Positions 9,382 to 18,959 are shown, counted from the stretch's first letter. The stretch is DNA of 64,000 nucleotides from an uncultured Paracoccaceae bacterium (GCA_947492585.1 CANLND010000010.1:62001-126000), one strand, 5' to 3'. Notes: generated by a model not told the origin, from the letters alone. Numbers and translations are program-made.

Positions 9382-10179
9382 TCAGCCGATACGGCCGGTG
9401 ATATAGCTTTCAGTGCGCGGATCTTCGGGGTTGGTGAAGATCTGGCTGGTCGGGCCGAATTCCACCAAAGTTCCAAGGTGGAAAAACGCTGTTTTCTGGC
9501 TGACACGTGCCGCCTGCTGCATCGAGTGTGTAACAATCACCACGGAATACCGCGTGCGCAATTCGTCGATCAGCTCTTCGACTTGTGCCGTTGCAATGGG
9601 GTCCAGTGCCGAACAGGGTTCGTCCATCAAAAGGACTTCGGGTTCGGTGGCAATCGCACGTGCAATGCACAGACGCTGCTGTTGTCCACCCGACAGACCG
9701 GTGCCGGGTTTGTCCAGGCGGTCTTTTACTTCGTTCCAGATGGCGCCGCGGCGCAGGGCCTTTTCGACGATCTCGTCCAGCTCTGCTTTGTTCTTGGCCA
9801 GACCGTGGATGCGCGGGCCATAGGCCACATTATCATAGATCGATTTCGGAAAGGGGTTTGGCTTTTGGAAGACCATACCGACCTTGGCGCGCAGCTGTAC
9901 GGGATCAACGCGTTTGTCGTAGATGTCCTCGCCATCCAGATTGATCTGGCCGGTGACCCGACAGATGTCGATGGTGTCATTCATCCGGTTCAAACAGCGC
10001 AAGAATGTTGACTTGCCACAGCCCGACGGACCGATAAAGGCGGTGACGGTTTTGTCTTCGATTTCCACATTCACATCTTTGATCGCATGCGTTTCCGCAT
10101 AGTGAACGTTGACGCCTTGGGCTGCGATTTTGATGGTTTTTTGTGCCACGGTACGTTCCGTAAGTTGCATATCGTTCAT
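9382..10179 (-). CDS. pstB: phosphate ABC transporter ATP-binding protein PstB
   Basis: A 265-residue ATPase that powers high-affinity phosphate import. Walker A is GPSGCGKST near residue 52, the Q-loop is in [17 protein letters not shown], the ABC signature is LSGGQQQR, Walker B is [12 protein letters not shown], and the switch His is in [10 protein letters not shown]. The KPNPFPKSI segment is characteristic of PstB. AAGGA lies about 11 bp upstream of the ATG. It follows pstA and precedes phoU. Confidence 0.96.
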   Translation of the reverse strand: MNDMQLTERTVAQKTIKIAAQGVNVHYAETHAIKDVNVEIEDKTVTAFIGPSGCGKSTFLRCLNRMNDTIDICRVTGQINLDGEDIYDKRVDPVQLRAKVGMVFQKPNPFPKSIYDNVAYGPRIHGLAKNKAELDEIVEKALRRGAIWNEVKDRLDKPGTGLSGGQQQRLCIARAIATEPEVLLMDEPCSALDPIATAQVEELIDELRTRYSVVIVTHSMQQAARVSQKTAFFHLGTLVEFGPTSQIFTNPEDPRTESYITGRIG

Positions 10180-10199
10180 GGGTCTCAGATCCTTTGGCC

Positions 10200-11534
10200 C
10201 TACCAGCGGCGCTCAAAGCGGCGACGTAAAATGACGGCCACAGTGTTCATGGTGACCAGGAAAAGGAGCAGGATAATAATGCCGCCCCAGGCGCGTTCGT
10301 AAAAGGCTGGATCAGCCCGCTTTGCCCATTCATAGATCTGGGCGGGCATGGCGGAGTTAGGAGCCAACAGGCCATCGGCCAAAGTTTCGGGTGTATTGGA
10401 GGCGATGAAACCTACCATACCGATCAGCAGCAATGGTGCGGTTTCCCCCAAAGCCTGCGCCAGACCAATGATGGTGCCGGTCAGGATGCCAGGTGCCGCC
10501 AGGGGCAGTACGTGGTGGAACACCGCCTGCATTTTGGACGCGCCAACACCCAACGCCGCATCGCGGATTGACGGTGGAACCGCCTTGAGCGCTGCGCGGG
10601 TCGAAATGATGATGGTCGGTAGGGTCATCAGTGTCAGCACCAGCCCCCCCACCAACGGTGCGGATGTGGGCAAATGCATGTAGTTGATAAACACCGCCAG
10701 GCCCAGAATACCAAACACAATCGACGGAACCGCCGCGAGGTTTGAAATGTTGACTTCGATGATGTCGGTCAGCCAGTTTCTGGGAGCGAACTCTTCCAGA
10801 TAGATTGACGCCGCAACACCGATGGGCAGTGCCAGTGCCAGAACCACCATCATCATCGACAATGACCCCAGCATGGACACACCAATGCCCGCAGCTTCTG
10901 GACGTTGGTCCGAGGCATCTGCACCAAGAATAAAGTCAAGGTTGAACGTTTTCGCGATCACACCGGCGTCGACCAATGCGTCAACCAGATCCAGCTGAGC
11001 CGCTGAGATGTTTTTGTCGTTTGCGATGCTGTCGCGCGACACGCGGCCCTTGAGGTATCCGTCGACGCGGCTTTGCGCCAGAAAACGAAACTCAACCGTT
11101 TTGCCGATCATATCTGGGTTTTCGATCACATACGCCCGCAGCTGACCCACCGCGCCTTTGGACAGGATGCCCGCCAGTGCTTTGGATTTCAGGTTGTGCG
11201 CGATGCCCAGTTCTTCCACTGCGGTTTTCATCGCAGTCTTGATCAGCGGGTTATAGCCAAAGGTGGTGACCTTTTTGATGTCGGCCAGATCGCGGTTGCC
11301 TTTTTTGTCCAGCTTGCTTTCCAAAAGCTCGACATTCAGCGTGACAAAGGTTTGCTGATAAGCGCCGGTGCCTCGACTGATGATGGTGGTGACCAACACC
11401 AGCAGCATCGCCAGACCAATCAGAATGGCGCAGAAGCCATACGCCCGAAAGCGTTTTTCAGCGGCGTTGCGTTTTTTGGTGCGATCTGACAGCGCCAGAA
11501 GCGACCCGCTGTGTTTTGATGTATCAGAAGACAT
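10200..11534 (-). CDS. pstA: phosphate ABC transporter permease PstA (N-terminally extended)
   Basis: A 444-residue permease, about 150 residues longer than E. coli PstA. After a first membrane helix near residues 32-55 comes a soluble, probably periplasmic, segment to about 215; a family called DUF3333 occupies this place in related PstA proteins (from memory). The remaining five or so helices form the permease core, with the EAA-type loop in [23 protein letters not shown]. The start codon overlaps the pstC stop by one base (TAATG), showing translational coupling. Confidence 0.93.
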   Translation of the reverse strand: MSSDTSKHSGSLLALSDRTKKRNAAEKRFRAYGFCAILIGLAMLLVLVTTIISRGTGAYQQTFVTLNVELLESKLDKKGNRDLADIKKVTTFGYNPLIKTAMKTAVEELGIAHNLKSKALAGILSKGAVGQLRAYVIENPDMIGKTVEFRFLAQSRVDGYLKGRVSRDSIANDKNISAAQLDLVDALVDAGVIAKTFNLDFILGADASDQRPEAAGIGVSMLGSLSMMMVVLALALPIGVAASIYLEEFAPRNWLTDIIEVNISNLAAVPSIVFGILGLAVFINYMHLPTSAPLVGGLVLTLMTLPTIIISTRAALKAVPPSIRDAALGVGASKMQAVFHHVLPLAAPGILTGTIIGLAQALGETAPLLLIGMVGFIASNTPETLADGLLAPNSAMPAQIYEWAKRADPAFYERAWGGIIILLLFLVTMNTVAVILRRRFERRW

Positions 11535-13006
11535 TAGTCATACTGCTCCCGGTATTTGCGCACGATGTAAAGCGCCAGAACATTCAGGCCAAGGGTGAGG
11601 ACAAACAGGGACAGACCCAGTGCAAAGGCCACCAGCGTTTCGGGGCTGGCGAAATCTGTGTCACCGGTCAGCTGGCTGACAATCCGTGTGGTGATGGTTG
11701 TCATTGAGTCCAGCGGGTTGGCCGAAAACTTAGCGATGGCCCCTGCCCCCATCACAACAATCATGGTTTCTCCGATCGCACGCGATGCGGCCAAAAGAAT
11801 CGCGCCAACGATGCCCGGCAGCGCGGCGGGAAGAACCACCTGACGGATGGTCTCGGATTTGGTCGCGCCCAACCCCAATGAGCCGTCTCTCAAGGATTGC
11901 GGTACCGCGTTGATAATGTCGTCAGACAACGAAGACACAAACGGGATCAGCATGATGCCCATCACCACGCCTGCTGTCAGAACTGAGGTCGCACCGGTCA
12001 TCCATTCTACGCCAAAGGACCCGCCTTTGCCGAACATGCTGATCAACAGGGGGCCGACTGTGAGCAAAGCAAACAGACCGTACACAATTGTTGGAATACC
12101 AGCGAGGATTTCCAGCAGTGGCTTGGCCAGAGACCGCACCCCCGCGCCCGCATATTCTGAGAGGTAGACAGCGGCAAACAGACCAACAGGCACTGCGACC
12201 AGCAACGCAATCAGCGAGATGAACAGCGTACCCCACAACAGCGGCAGGATTGACAGCTCACTGTCACCGCGAAAGTTCGGAGCCCAGGTGCTGCCAAAGA
12301 AGAAGTCTTTGAACGAATGCAGGCCAAAGAAGTTGATGGTTTCAAAGAACATCGACAACACGATGCCGATGGTTGTCAGGATCGCCAGTGACGCGGCGAG
12401 GATCAACAAGGACAACACGCCTTTTTCCACCACGTTACGGGCGCGAAAATCTTTATGGGTCTGGCGGTAGGACCAGGCCAGCCCGGCCAGCGCCAGTATC
12501 GCAACGGCCACTGTCATTGCAGTGGCACCGGTCGCGTTCAGTTTGCGGTAGGCCTGCGCGGCATTCAGAATTTCGGGACGCACGTCAGATCCCAACGCAA
12601 CACCCATGGTGCCGAGCATGGCGCGGACGTCCGTGGTACTGGTGTCCAACGCGTTGCTTTCTTCTTGGGTCATGTCCCCTTGGCTGATTGCCAATTCCAG
12701 GCCGTCGGCCACGCGGCGGACATCGCTCATGATCAGGCTCAGCGATGAGCTTTCGGGGATGACATCCGCCGGGATCATGTCTGAAACCCGGTTTTCAATG
12801 ACCATGGGTTGCGCAAGCAGCCAGATGGCCAGCAATCCCAGCGCAGGAGTCAATGTGGTGAAGGCCACGTTGTGTCCATAGTAGGACGGCAGCGAGTGCA
12901 GGTCTTTCACGTTCCCTCCGGCCGAAGCCACTGCCCGTCTGCGACCCAGAAGGTAGCCAGCGGCGGACAAAGCAAGGAGAGAAACTACGAGCCAAAAGGT
13001 AGGCAT
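11534..13006 (-). CDS. pstC: phosphate ABC transporter permease PstC (N-terminally extended)
   Basis: A 490-residue permease, longer than the roughly 320-residue E. coli PstC. The extra N-terminal part has helices near residues 2-20, 40-60 and about 155-175 before the core transporter domain. Core motifs include LLEILAGIPTIVYGLFAL and the EAA loop SLGLGATKSETIRQVVLPAALPG. With PstA it forms the phosphate channel. The start at 13006 is chosen for GGAG 7 bp upstream and an immediate membrane helix; a longer frame to 13108 overlaps the pstS-pstC hairpin. Confidence 0.93.
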   Translation of the reverse strand: MPTFWLVVSLLALSAAGYLLGRRRAVASAGGNVKDLHSLPSYYGHNVAFTTLTPALGLLAIWLLAQPMVIENRVSDMIPADVIPESSSLSLIMSDVRRVADGLELAISQGDMTQEESNALDTSTTDVRAMLGTMGVALGSDVRPEILNAAQAYRKLNATGATAMTVAVAILALAGLAWSYRQTHKDFRARNVVEKGVLSLLILAASLAILTTIGIVLSMFFETINFFGLHSFKDFFFGSTWAPNFRGDSELSILPLLWGTLFISLIALLVAVPVGLFAAVYLSEYAGAGVRSLAKPLLEILAGIPTIVYGLFALLTVGPLLISMFGKGGSFGVEWMTGATSVLTAGVVMGIMLIPFVSSLSDDIINAVPQSLRDGSLGLGATKSETIRQVVLPAALPGIVGAILLAASRAIGETMIVVMGAGAIAKFSANPLDSMTTITTRIVSQLTGDTDFASPETLVAFALGLSLFVLTLGLNVLALYIVRKYREQYD

Positions 13007-13071
13007 CTTATGCTCCGTTTCGGGATATTTTGTTTGAAACCGGCGTATTTTAAGAGGTTTTCCTAGACAGA

Positions 13072-13099
13072 GGCCGGGGCAAGTTTCCTTACCCCGGCC
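13072..13099 (-). other. hairpin between pstS and pstC
   Basis: GGCCGGGG pairs with CCCCGGCC around a 12-base loop just after the pstS stop codon, without a T-run. In many ABC operons such a structure stabilises the binding-protein mRNA and lowers read-through into the permease genes; that role here is inferred. Confidence 0.6.
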
Positions 13100-13126
13100 C
13101 CCTGTCAATTTACAAGTGCGGGGCGC

Positions 13127-14182
13127 TTAGGAATTGCCGCCCAGTACGTTTTCTGCAGCAACCGCTTCCTGAGTTTCAACCAGCTCAGGATCGGACACCA
13201 GACCGTATTCGGCCAAAGGACCGTCTTCGCCTGCAACTTCATCAGAGATGAAGAATTCAGCATATTCTTTCAGGCCAGGGATCACACCGATGTGTGCTTT
13301 CTTCACGTAGAAGAACAGCGGGCGCGATACAGGGTATTCGCCGGTTGCGATGGAGTCTGTGGAAGGAACGATGCCGGACATGGTTGCAACTTGCAGCTTG
13401 TCGGTGTTGTTCTCGTAGAAGGACAGGCCAAATACGCCCAGACCGTCTTTGTTGCTTTCGATGCGCGCCAGAGTCTCGGTGTAGTCGCCGTCGATGTCTA
13501 CGGAAACGCCATCGGTGCGCAGAGAGATACAGGCTTTTTCAGCTGCTTTTTTCTTTGCTTTGGCGCTGTCGCCTTCTGCGCCGTGCAGCAGAGCTTCGAA
13601 TGCGCCGGTCTCTTCACAGCCTGCCAGGATCACTTTGTCTTCGAACACTTCACGGGTGCCGTGCTTGGTACCGGGGATGAAGGCCTGAATGTCGATCGCT
13701 GGGAACGCAGGGTTTACGTCAGCCCAGGTTTTGTTGGGGTTCGCAACCAGTGCGCCGTCAACCATGACTTTGTCGGACAAAGCCAGGAACCAGTCGGTGG
13801 GTGTGAATTCGAAAGAGTTGCCGCCGATGTCTGAGGCAAACACGATGCCATCATAGCCGATGCGGACTTCGATGATGTCGGTGACGCCGTTCTCGGCGCA
13901 GGCCTTGATCTCTTTTTCTTTGATGGAGCGCGATGCGTTTGCAACGTCGATGGTGTTTTCGCCGACGCCTTCGCAGAAGCGTTTCAGGCCAGCAGAAGAG
14001 CCACCCGATTCAACAACAGGTGTTGGGAAGTCGAAGTTTTCGCCAAATGCTTCTGCAACGATCGAGGCGTAAGGCAGAACGGTCGATGAACCGGCAACTT
14101 GCACTTGGTCACGCGCGGTGGCGGCAGTGGCCGAAACAGCAGCAATTGCAAGGGCGGATGCGGTCAGTTTCACAAAGGACAT
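13127..14182 (-). CDS. pstS: phosphate ABC transporter substrate-binding protein PstS
   Basis: A 351-residue periplasmic phosphate-binding protein. Residues 1 to about 24 are a Sec signal peptide ending ATAATARDQ. Phosphate-contact segments are visible: VAGSSTVLPYA, ESGGSSAGLKRFCEG, DVANASRSIKEKE and PGTKHGTREVFEDK. The start at 14182 has GGAG 7 bp upstream; an in-frame ATG at 14224 would put extra polar residues before the signal. It is the first pst gene after phoR, behind its own Pho box. Confidence 0.95.
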   Translation of the reverse strand: MSFVKLTASALAIAAVSATAATARDQVQVAGSSTVLPYASIVAEAFGENFDFPTPVVESGGSSAGLKRFCEGVGENTIDVANASRSIKEKEIKACAENGVTDIIEVRIGYDGIVFASDIGGNSFEFTPTDWFLALSDKVMVDGALVANPNKTWADVNPAFPAIDIQAFIPGTKHGTREVFEDKVILAGCEETGAFEALLHGAEGDSAKAKKKAAEKACISLRTDGVSVDIDGDYTETLARIESNKDGLGVFGLSFYENNTDKLQVATMSGIVPSTDSIATGEYPVSRPLFFYVKKAHIGVIPGLKEYAEFFISDEVAGEDGPLAEYGLVSDPELVETQEAVAAENVLGGNS

Positions 14183-14265
14183 TCCGTGTCTCCATGAGTA
14201 ATTAATGTATACGATCACCCCCACGATGATCTGCGGCTAGCCCTAAAGACGAGGCATGAGTGTTT

Positions 14266-14294
14266 TGTGACAGCTTTGTAACAGGAGTGTGACA
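14266..14294 (-). promoter_or_regulatory. Pho box (three 11-bp-spaced repeats)
   Basis: Read on the minus strand, three repeats TGTCACA, TGTTACA and TGTCACA lie exactly 11 bp apart, the spacing of PhoB half-sites (CTGTCAT-type). They end about 84 bp before the pstS start, inside the phoR-pstS gap, so pstSCAB-phoU-phoB can be induced on phosphate starvation independently of phoR. Confidence 0.88.
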
Positions 14295-14379
14295 ATGTGG
14301 GTATCGTCTTAAATTTTTCGAAGTTCATTTTGGGTGAAACGCACAGGTTTCCGTGAAGAAATTCGATTCAAGTTGGCGC

Positions 14380-15432
14380 TTATATCTTTGTTTTCACGGG
14401 TAAAGTTACGGTGAAGACGGAACCTTTTCCAAGGTCGCTCTCCGCACGCAGTCGTCCACGATGTCGATTTATGATATGTTTTACAATTGCCAGTCCCAGT
14501 CCTGTACCGCCCATTTCACGCGAGCGATGACTGTCCGCGCGATAAAAGCGTTCGGTCAGGCGTGGCAGGTGAATGGCATCAATGCCGGGTCCGTTGTCGA
14601 TCACCTGTATGCGTGCTGCGGGTCCACGCACCGCCGTATCTCGATCCATGAACGTCAGCCGGACTTCAACCCTGTCGCCGCCATATTTGATGGCGTTTTC
14701 CACCAGATTGGTGAACACCTGTTGCAGTTGATCCGGGTCGCCAATGATCTCTATGGCGTCCTCGGGCGCATAAATATGCAATGCCACCCCCTGCGCTTCT
14801 GCGACCGGGGTGAGGGTCTTGAGCGTTGAGGCGAGATGCCCTTTTAGATCCACCAGTTCCTGGGGGCGGACACGCTCCTCGCTTTCGACACGGTTCAGGG
14901 ACAGCAGATCACCAACCAGACGGTTCATCCGGTTGGCCTCATCTTCCATGATGTTCAAAAAACGGTCGCGCGCCTTGGGATCATCCCGTGCGGCCCCTCT
15001 GAGGGTCTCAATAAACCCCATGACCGCGGTCAAGGGGGTGCGCAGCTCGTGGCTGACATTGGCCACAAAATCACGCCGCATTTGGCTGATCTGTTCGCGG
15101 TCCGTCACATCAATAAATGACAACATGGCAGCCCCGCCGCTGACGGCGCCAATGCCTGGGACATAGCGCAGCGTGACCTCAAATGTGGTGTCTTGGGCGC
15201 CATCGTTGGCAAGATGGCGTGCTGTTTTGGGCGCGCGTTCGCGCAAGCATCCCTCAATCGCGGTGATCACATTGGGCTGACGCAGGATTGTTGCATAGTG
15301 ACGGCCCACAATCGCACGCCCCAGCAGCGTTACTGCTGCGGTATTGGCCCCAATCAGTCGCTCGCTTTGATCAACCAGCAAGGTTGGCAATGGCGTGGCG
15401 TCCAGAAAACTGCGGATAAGTTCCTGAGTCAT
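14380..15432 (-). CDS. phoR: phosphate regulon sensor histidine kinase PhoR, soluble form
   Basis: A 350-residue kinase with an N-terminal PAS domain (about 8-115), a dimerisation/phosphoacceptor domain with His128 in NVSHELRTPLT, and a C-terminal ATPase with the N-box NLVENAIKYGG, G1 box DNGPGI and G2 box GGTGLGLAIVKHI. It phosphorylates PhoB. Unlike E. coli PhoR it has no membrane helix at its N-terminus, so it may reach the transporter through PhoU. It is upstream of pstS on the same strand. Confidence 0.92.
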   Translation of the reverse strand: MTQELIRSFLDATPLPTLLVDQSERLIGANTAAVTLLGRAIVGRHYATILRQPNVITAIEGCLRERAPKTARHLANDGAQDTTFEVTLRYVPGIGAVSGGAAMLSFIDVTDREQISQMRRDFVANVSHELRTPLTAVMGFIETLRGAARDDPKARDRFLNIMEDEANRMNRLVGDLLSLNRVESEERVRPQELVDLKGHLASTLKTLTPVAEAQGVALHIYAPEDAIEIIGDPDQLQQVFTNLVENAIKYGGDRVEVRLTFMDRDTAVRGPAARIQVIDNGPGIDAIHLPRLTERFYRADSHRSREMGGTGLGLAIVKHIINRHRGRLRAESDLGKGSVFTVTLPVKTKI

Positions 15433-15548
15433 GAGCGTTGGTCCCTGTTGTTGGACTGGCTCTTTAACGAGACAATGTAAAAATCATGTGGCGGTAGATG
15501 ACGGTCTTGTGCCGCCGTCAAAAATGTAGCGATCACATCAGGCGACGG

Positions 15549-16070
15549 TCATACGGGCCGCAACTCGCTGCGAAATCGGCGCATGTTGGTTTGATACAGT
15601 AGGGCACTTTGCGTTAGTTTCTGTGCCAATGCTGCGTCGACAGTGCGCACCACCTTGCCGGGGGCCCCCATAACCAACGAGTTGTCGGGGATCTCTTTGC
15701 CTTCGGTGATCAGAGCCCCTGCCCCGATCAGGCAGTTCTTGCCAATCTTGGCGCCATTCAAAATGGTCGCCCCCATGCCGATTAAGGTGTTGTCACCGAT
15801 AGTGCAGCCATGCAGCATCGCCTTGTGGCCAATGGTGCAGTTTTGCCCAATGGTCAGCGGAAAGCCTGCATCGATATGCATCACGGTGTTTTCCTGCACA
15901 TTTGTGCCTGCACCGATCAGGATGATTTCGTGATCGGCACGAAGGGTGCAGCCAAACCAGACCGAGGCGCCCTGTTCCAGCACCACCTGCCCGATCAAGT
16001 TGGCATCCGGGGCCACCCAAGTGTCATCGGCAATCTGCGGTGTGTGCGATCCAAGGGCATATAGGGTCAT
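15549..16070 (-). CDS. gamma-carbonic anhydrase family hexapeptide protein
   Basis: A 173-residue left-handed beta-helix protein with many hexapeptide turns (for example [20 protein letters not shown]). Three histidines, 65, 82 and 87, match the zinc-ligand spacing of gamma-class carbonic anhydrases, but many members of this family have no proven activity. The short C-terminal helix is present. Its ATG overlaps the gmk stop by four bases (ATGA), so it is translated as part of the yicC-gmk transcript. Confidence 0.85.
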   Translation of the reverse strand: MTLYALGSHTPQIADDTWVAPDANLIGQVVLEQGASVWFGCTLRADHEIILIGAGTNVQENTVMHIDAGFPLTIGQNCTIGHKAMLHGCTIGDNTLIGMGATILNGAKIGKNCLIGAGALITEGKEIPDNSLVMGAPGKVVRTVDAALAQKLTQSALLYQTNMRRFRSELRPV

Positions 16071-16708
16071 GGCAGGCTTTCAAACTCTGATTGCAGGGCG
16101 CGTACATGATCCAGCAACTGGGGTTGCTGAATACGGCGGAGGCGGGTTGCGGTGATGATGGTTTTTAGATGTTCTTCGGTGGCATCAAGATCATCGTTGA
16201 CCAGCACGTGATCATATGACCCCCAGTGTGAAATCTCATCCCAGCTTTTCTGCATTCGACGCGAAATGGTTTCTGCGTCGTCCTGCCCACGGCTCTCTAA
16301 ACGGCGGCGCAGCTCTGTGATTGAGGGAGGCAGCAGGAAGATCGACAGCGTGTGCTGGCCCAAATCCGAATTGCGGATCTGTTGTGCCCCCTGCCAGTCA
16401 ATATCAAACAGAACATCTTTGCCTTGATTGATGGCCTGCTTCACCGGACCTTTAGGTGACCCGTAGAAGTTGCCAAAGACAAAGGCGTGCTCCAGCATCT
16501 CGCTTTCGGTCACGGCGGATTTGAACTCTTCTTCGCTGGTAAAGTGGTAGTCCTTACCGTCTTCTTCGCCGGGGCGCGGGTTGCGCGTGGTGGCCGACAC
16601 CGAAAAGCTGAGCGTCGGATCCCAGGCGCGCAGCCGTTTGGCCAGCGTGGATTTGCCCGCGCCAGAGGGCGAGCTGAGAATGATCAAAAGGCCGCGACGG
16701 GTGTCCAT
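16067..16708 (-). CDS. gmk: guanylate kinase
   Basis: A 213-residue enzyme that phosphorylates GMP to GDP with ATP. The P-loop [10 protein letters not shown] starts near residue 12; the GMP-binding signature follows as [21 protein letters not shown]-type sequence, then YGSPKGPV and the [11 protein letters not shown] strand. Length is normal. ATG at 16708 is preferred to the ATG two codons upstream because AGGA stands 8 bp before it. It is downstream of yicC, a pairing common in bacteria. Confidence 0.95.
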   Translation of the reverse strand: MDTRRGLLIILSSPSGAGKSTLAKRLRAWDPTLSFSVSATTRNPRPGEEDGKDYHFTSEEEFKSAVTESEMLEHAFVFGNFYGSPKGPVKQAINQGKDVLFDIDWQGAQQIRNSDLGQHTLSIFLLPPSITELRRRLESRGQDDAETISRRMQKSWDEISHWGSYDHVLVNDDLDATEEHLKTIITATRLRRIQQPQLLDHVRALQSEFESLP

Positions 16709-16726
16709 TGCCATCTTCCTATATTG

Positions 16727-17623
16727 TTATTCTATGTTTTGAACCTGCTCGCGCATTTGGTCAATCACCGCCTTAAGCTCTAGTCCAACCGCCGTCAAAT
16801 CGCTGTTTTGCGCTTTTGAACACAGAGTGTTCGCTTCGCGGTTAAACTCTTGCATTAAGAAATCCAACTTGCGGCCTACGGCTCCGCCTGTGTCCAGCAG
16901 ATCCCGCGCAGCGGCCACATGGGCGTCAAGCCGGTCCAGCTCTTCGGTAATGTCGGCCTTGACCGCCAGCATCGCCAGTTCTTGGGCCACCCGGTCTGAA
17001 TCGATACCGTCAGCATTGGTGATAATTTTGGCCAGATTGGCTTTGAAATTGGCGTGCATCTCCATATGGCGGTCTTCGGCGCAGGCCACGGCCTTGGCAT
17101 TTAACTGTTCGATCTGGTCCAGCTGATCGCGAAACACTGTTTCCAGCGCCGCGCCCTCTGATTCACGCATTTGAACGAATTGCGCCACAAGTGTTTCGAA
17201 TTCCTTTTTCAGGGTCGCCACCAACGGTGCCGGGTCATCTTGGCTTTGGTCCTGCTCCAGGACCCCACGTATCGCCAACAGATCCGCCGCGGTCGACGCG
17301 CCCAAAGTCACCCCGGCTGCAGATGCGGCGCTTTCGGTTTGTGCCATAGCCGAAAGGATAGCGTTCAACGTTTTGGTGTTCAGTGTGAGCTGACCACCCG
17401 CATCTTCTGACCGGCTGATGCGCAGCCCCAATGAGACGTTCCCGCGCGCCAAAGCCTTGCTCAGTTGGGTTTTCAGGTGCTGCTCCAACCCCTCAAGCCA
17501 ATCCGGTACCCGCAGCCGCAGGTCTAATCCTTTGGCGTTCACTGATCGAACTTCCCAGCTCCATCCATGTGCCTCAAGGCTGCCCTGAGACGAGGCAAAC
17601 CCAGTCATAGAACGAATAGTCAT
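16727..17623 (-). CDS. YicC/YloC family endoribonuclease
   Basis: A 298-residue protein with the family's N-terminal MTGFASSQG and VRSVNAKGLDLRLRVP and C-terminal GGAVGRKLDFLMQEFNREANTLCSKAQ blocks. Members are homohexameric RNases that degrade certain small RNAs; activity is inferred from the family. GGAG lies 7 bp upstream of the ATG. It heads the yicC-gmk-carbonic anhydrase transcript and is divergent from the PAS gene. Confidence 0.92.
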   Translation of the reverse strand: MTIRSMTGFASSQGSLEAHGWSWEVRSVNAKGLDLRLRVPDWLEGLEQHLKTQLSKALARGNVSLGLRISRSEDAGGQLTLNTKTLNAILSAMAQTESAASAAGVTLGASTAADLLAIRGVLEQDQSQDDPAPLVATLKKEFETLVAQFVQMRESEGAALETVFRDQLDQIEQLNAKAVACAEDRHMEMHANFKANLAKIITNADGIDSDRVAQELAMLAVKADITEELDRLDAHVAAARDLLDTGGAVGRKLDFLMQEFNREANTLCSKAQNSDLTAVGLELKAVIDQMREQVQNIE

Positions 17624-17718
17624 CTGAAAACTCCGGTAATTTGAACGCTATAGGACTGTCTTAGCCATAAGGAAGGCGCAAGGACAACTCCGTAAGAGCA
17701 CACACCTATCCTAAAGCG

Positions 17719-17733
17719 TTAACCATTGCTTAA
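17719..17733. promoter_or_regulatory. CtrA box TTAA-N7-TTAA upstream of PAS gene
   Basis: TTAACCATTGCTTAA matches the full CtrA site (TTAACCAT followed by a second TTAA seven bases on). It lies about 130 bp before the PAS protein start and about 95 bp from yicC on the other side. Confidence 0.7.
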
Positions 17734-17768
17734 AGAAGTCGTCCAAAATTGATTCACTTTGTGGCATG

Positions 17769-17785
17769 TTAACTTCAAGGTAACC
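17769..17785. promoter_or_regulatory. second, degenerate CtrA box
   Basis: TTAACTTCAAGGTAACC keeps the 7-bp spacing but has GTAA in place of the second TTAA. It lies 50 bp from the first box, on the PAS-gene side. Confidence 0.45.
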
Positions 17786-17863
17786 AATCAGGGGCTAAGC
17801 CTGAGGCAGCGACACCAGCAGCCATCAGCGCCAAGCCACCACGGATCACGAAGGATGGCAGAT

Positions 17864-18697
17864 ATGTTTTTTGGCGGTCGCAAGGGCACGGAACAGGGAA
17901 CGGAGCAGGACAAAGTGATTACTATGGGACGCTTTCAAAACCGCGTATCATTGTCTCCCATGCGTCAGGCAGAGGCCTATTGGACCGCGCTGCGCCGCGG
18001 GGATGACATTCCCAGCCGCGCCCAGGTGGATCCACGCGGTCTGGAGAACATCCTTAGCCAGACGTTCATTGTGGAACGCATTGCGCCCGGCATCGCTCGC
18101 TTCCGTCTGGCGGGTCAAAAGGTCAACGAAATGGCTGGCATGGAAGTCCGTGGCATGCCACTGAGCGCCTTCTTCACCCCTGATGCCCGCAAAGAGCTGA
18201 GCGCGGCGATGGAGCATATGTTTGAAGCGCCCGCCATTATTGAGCTGAGCCTGCAAACCGAAGCCACCCGCCAAAAAGGCGCCCGTGACGCGCATATCCT
18301 CCTGCTGCCCCTGCGCAGTGATCTGGGGGATGTGAGCCGCGCCTTGGGTGTATTTGTCTCCGAAGGCAATGACACCGGGTCGTCGCAGCGGTTCTCGATC
18401 AAAAATATCGAAATGCGCGCGGTCACCACAGGTGCGCTGGAGCGCCCTGAGTTCAAGGCCAAGGATCGTAAACCGGCTGACGTTGCCAAACCTGTGATCA
18501 ATGCGCCGAACCCTGGGTTTGAAGAGACACAAACGCGGTTCCGCCGTGAGCCGAGCATCATGGAAGAGGCCCGCGCCCTACTGAACCGTCACAAAACTGG
18601 CGACGCTGCGGGCACATCCACCCCGAAGCCGGTCGCCAAGGATACGTCGAAAAAGGCCCGTGGTTCGCACCTGCGTCTGGTGGTGAACCGGGACTAA
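17864..18697 (+). CDS. PAS-domain protein (PF07310 type)
   Basis: A 277-residue soluble protein. A PAS-like domain of a Rhodobacterales-rich family covers about residues 30-165, with RVDPRGLENIL, FIVERIAPGIARFRLAG and EVRGMPLSAFF. The remaining C-terminal part is low in structure and rich in Ala, Pro, Lys and Arg, ending KARGSHLRLVVNRD, which could bind nucleic acid or membrane. There is no kinase or GGDEF domain. The start at 17864 has AAGGA 8 bp upstream; 17855 and 17924 are alternatives. Two CtrA-like boxes upstream suggest cell-cycle or motility control. Confidence 0.8.
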   Translation: MFFGGRKGTEQGTEQDKVITMGRFQNRVSLSPMRQAEAYWTALRRGDDIPSRAQVDPRGLENILSQTFIVERIAPGIARFRLAGQKVNEMAGMEVRGMPLSAFFTPDARKELSAAMEHMFEAPAIIELSLQTEATRQKGARDAHILLLPLRSDLGDVSRALGVFVSEGNDTGSSQRFSIKNIEMRAVTTGALERPEFKAKDRKPADVAKPVINAPNPGFEETQTRFRREPSIMEEARALLNRHKTGDAAGTSTPKPVAKDTSKKARGSHLRLVVNRD

Positions 18698-18737
18698 CCG
18701 GCCCCGATATCGAAAATTTGTTATTCTTTTAGAACAG

Positions 18738-18907
18738 TTTGGTCACCGTTCTTTAAGTGTGCGCCCCGCGGCAGAACGCCCGGGGCGTATCCTGTTTGTC
18801 AGGGACACACCGCGCCAAAGGGCGGTGTCTGGATTGCCGTGGAAACAAAACGTTCGGTTGCGTGTTGAGTGCTCTCGTCACACAGGCCGAGGCGTCCCCT
18901 CAATTAA
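18738..18907 (+). other. structured intergenic segment, possible 3' UTR or small RNA
   Basis: Between the PAS gene stop and the terminator at 18908 are two further hairpins: CGCCCCG/CGGGGCG at 18762-18787 and ACACCGC/GCGGTGT at 18807-18828. No coding frame with a ribosome site was found. It may be a long structured 3' UTR or a small RNA; it does not resemble RNase P, SRP or tmRNA. Confidence 0.3.
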
Positions 18908-18937
18908 AAAAGCGCCCCACTATTTGGAGGCGCTTTT
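18908..18937. terminator. bidirectional terminator
   Basis: AAAAGCGCC pairs with GGCGCTTTT around a 12-base loop, with an A-run before and T's within the 3' arm. It lies between the convergent PAS and DAHP synthase genes. Confidence 0.8.
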
Positions 18938-18959
18938 CCTAAGTCATATCCCAGAACCG

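Noticed and set aside
8757-9401. Plus-strand open frame opposite phoU
   Set aside because: It mirrors the phoU codons; composition is His- and Gly-rich as expected for an antisense shadow.
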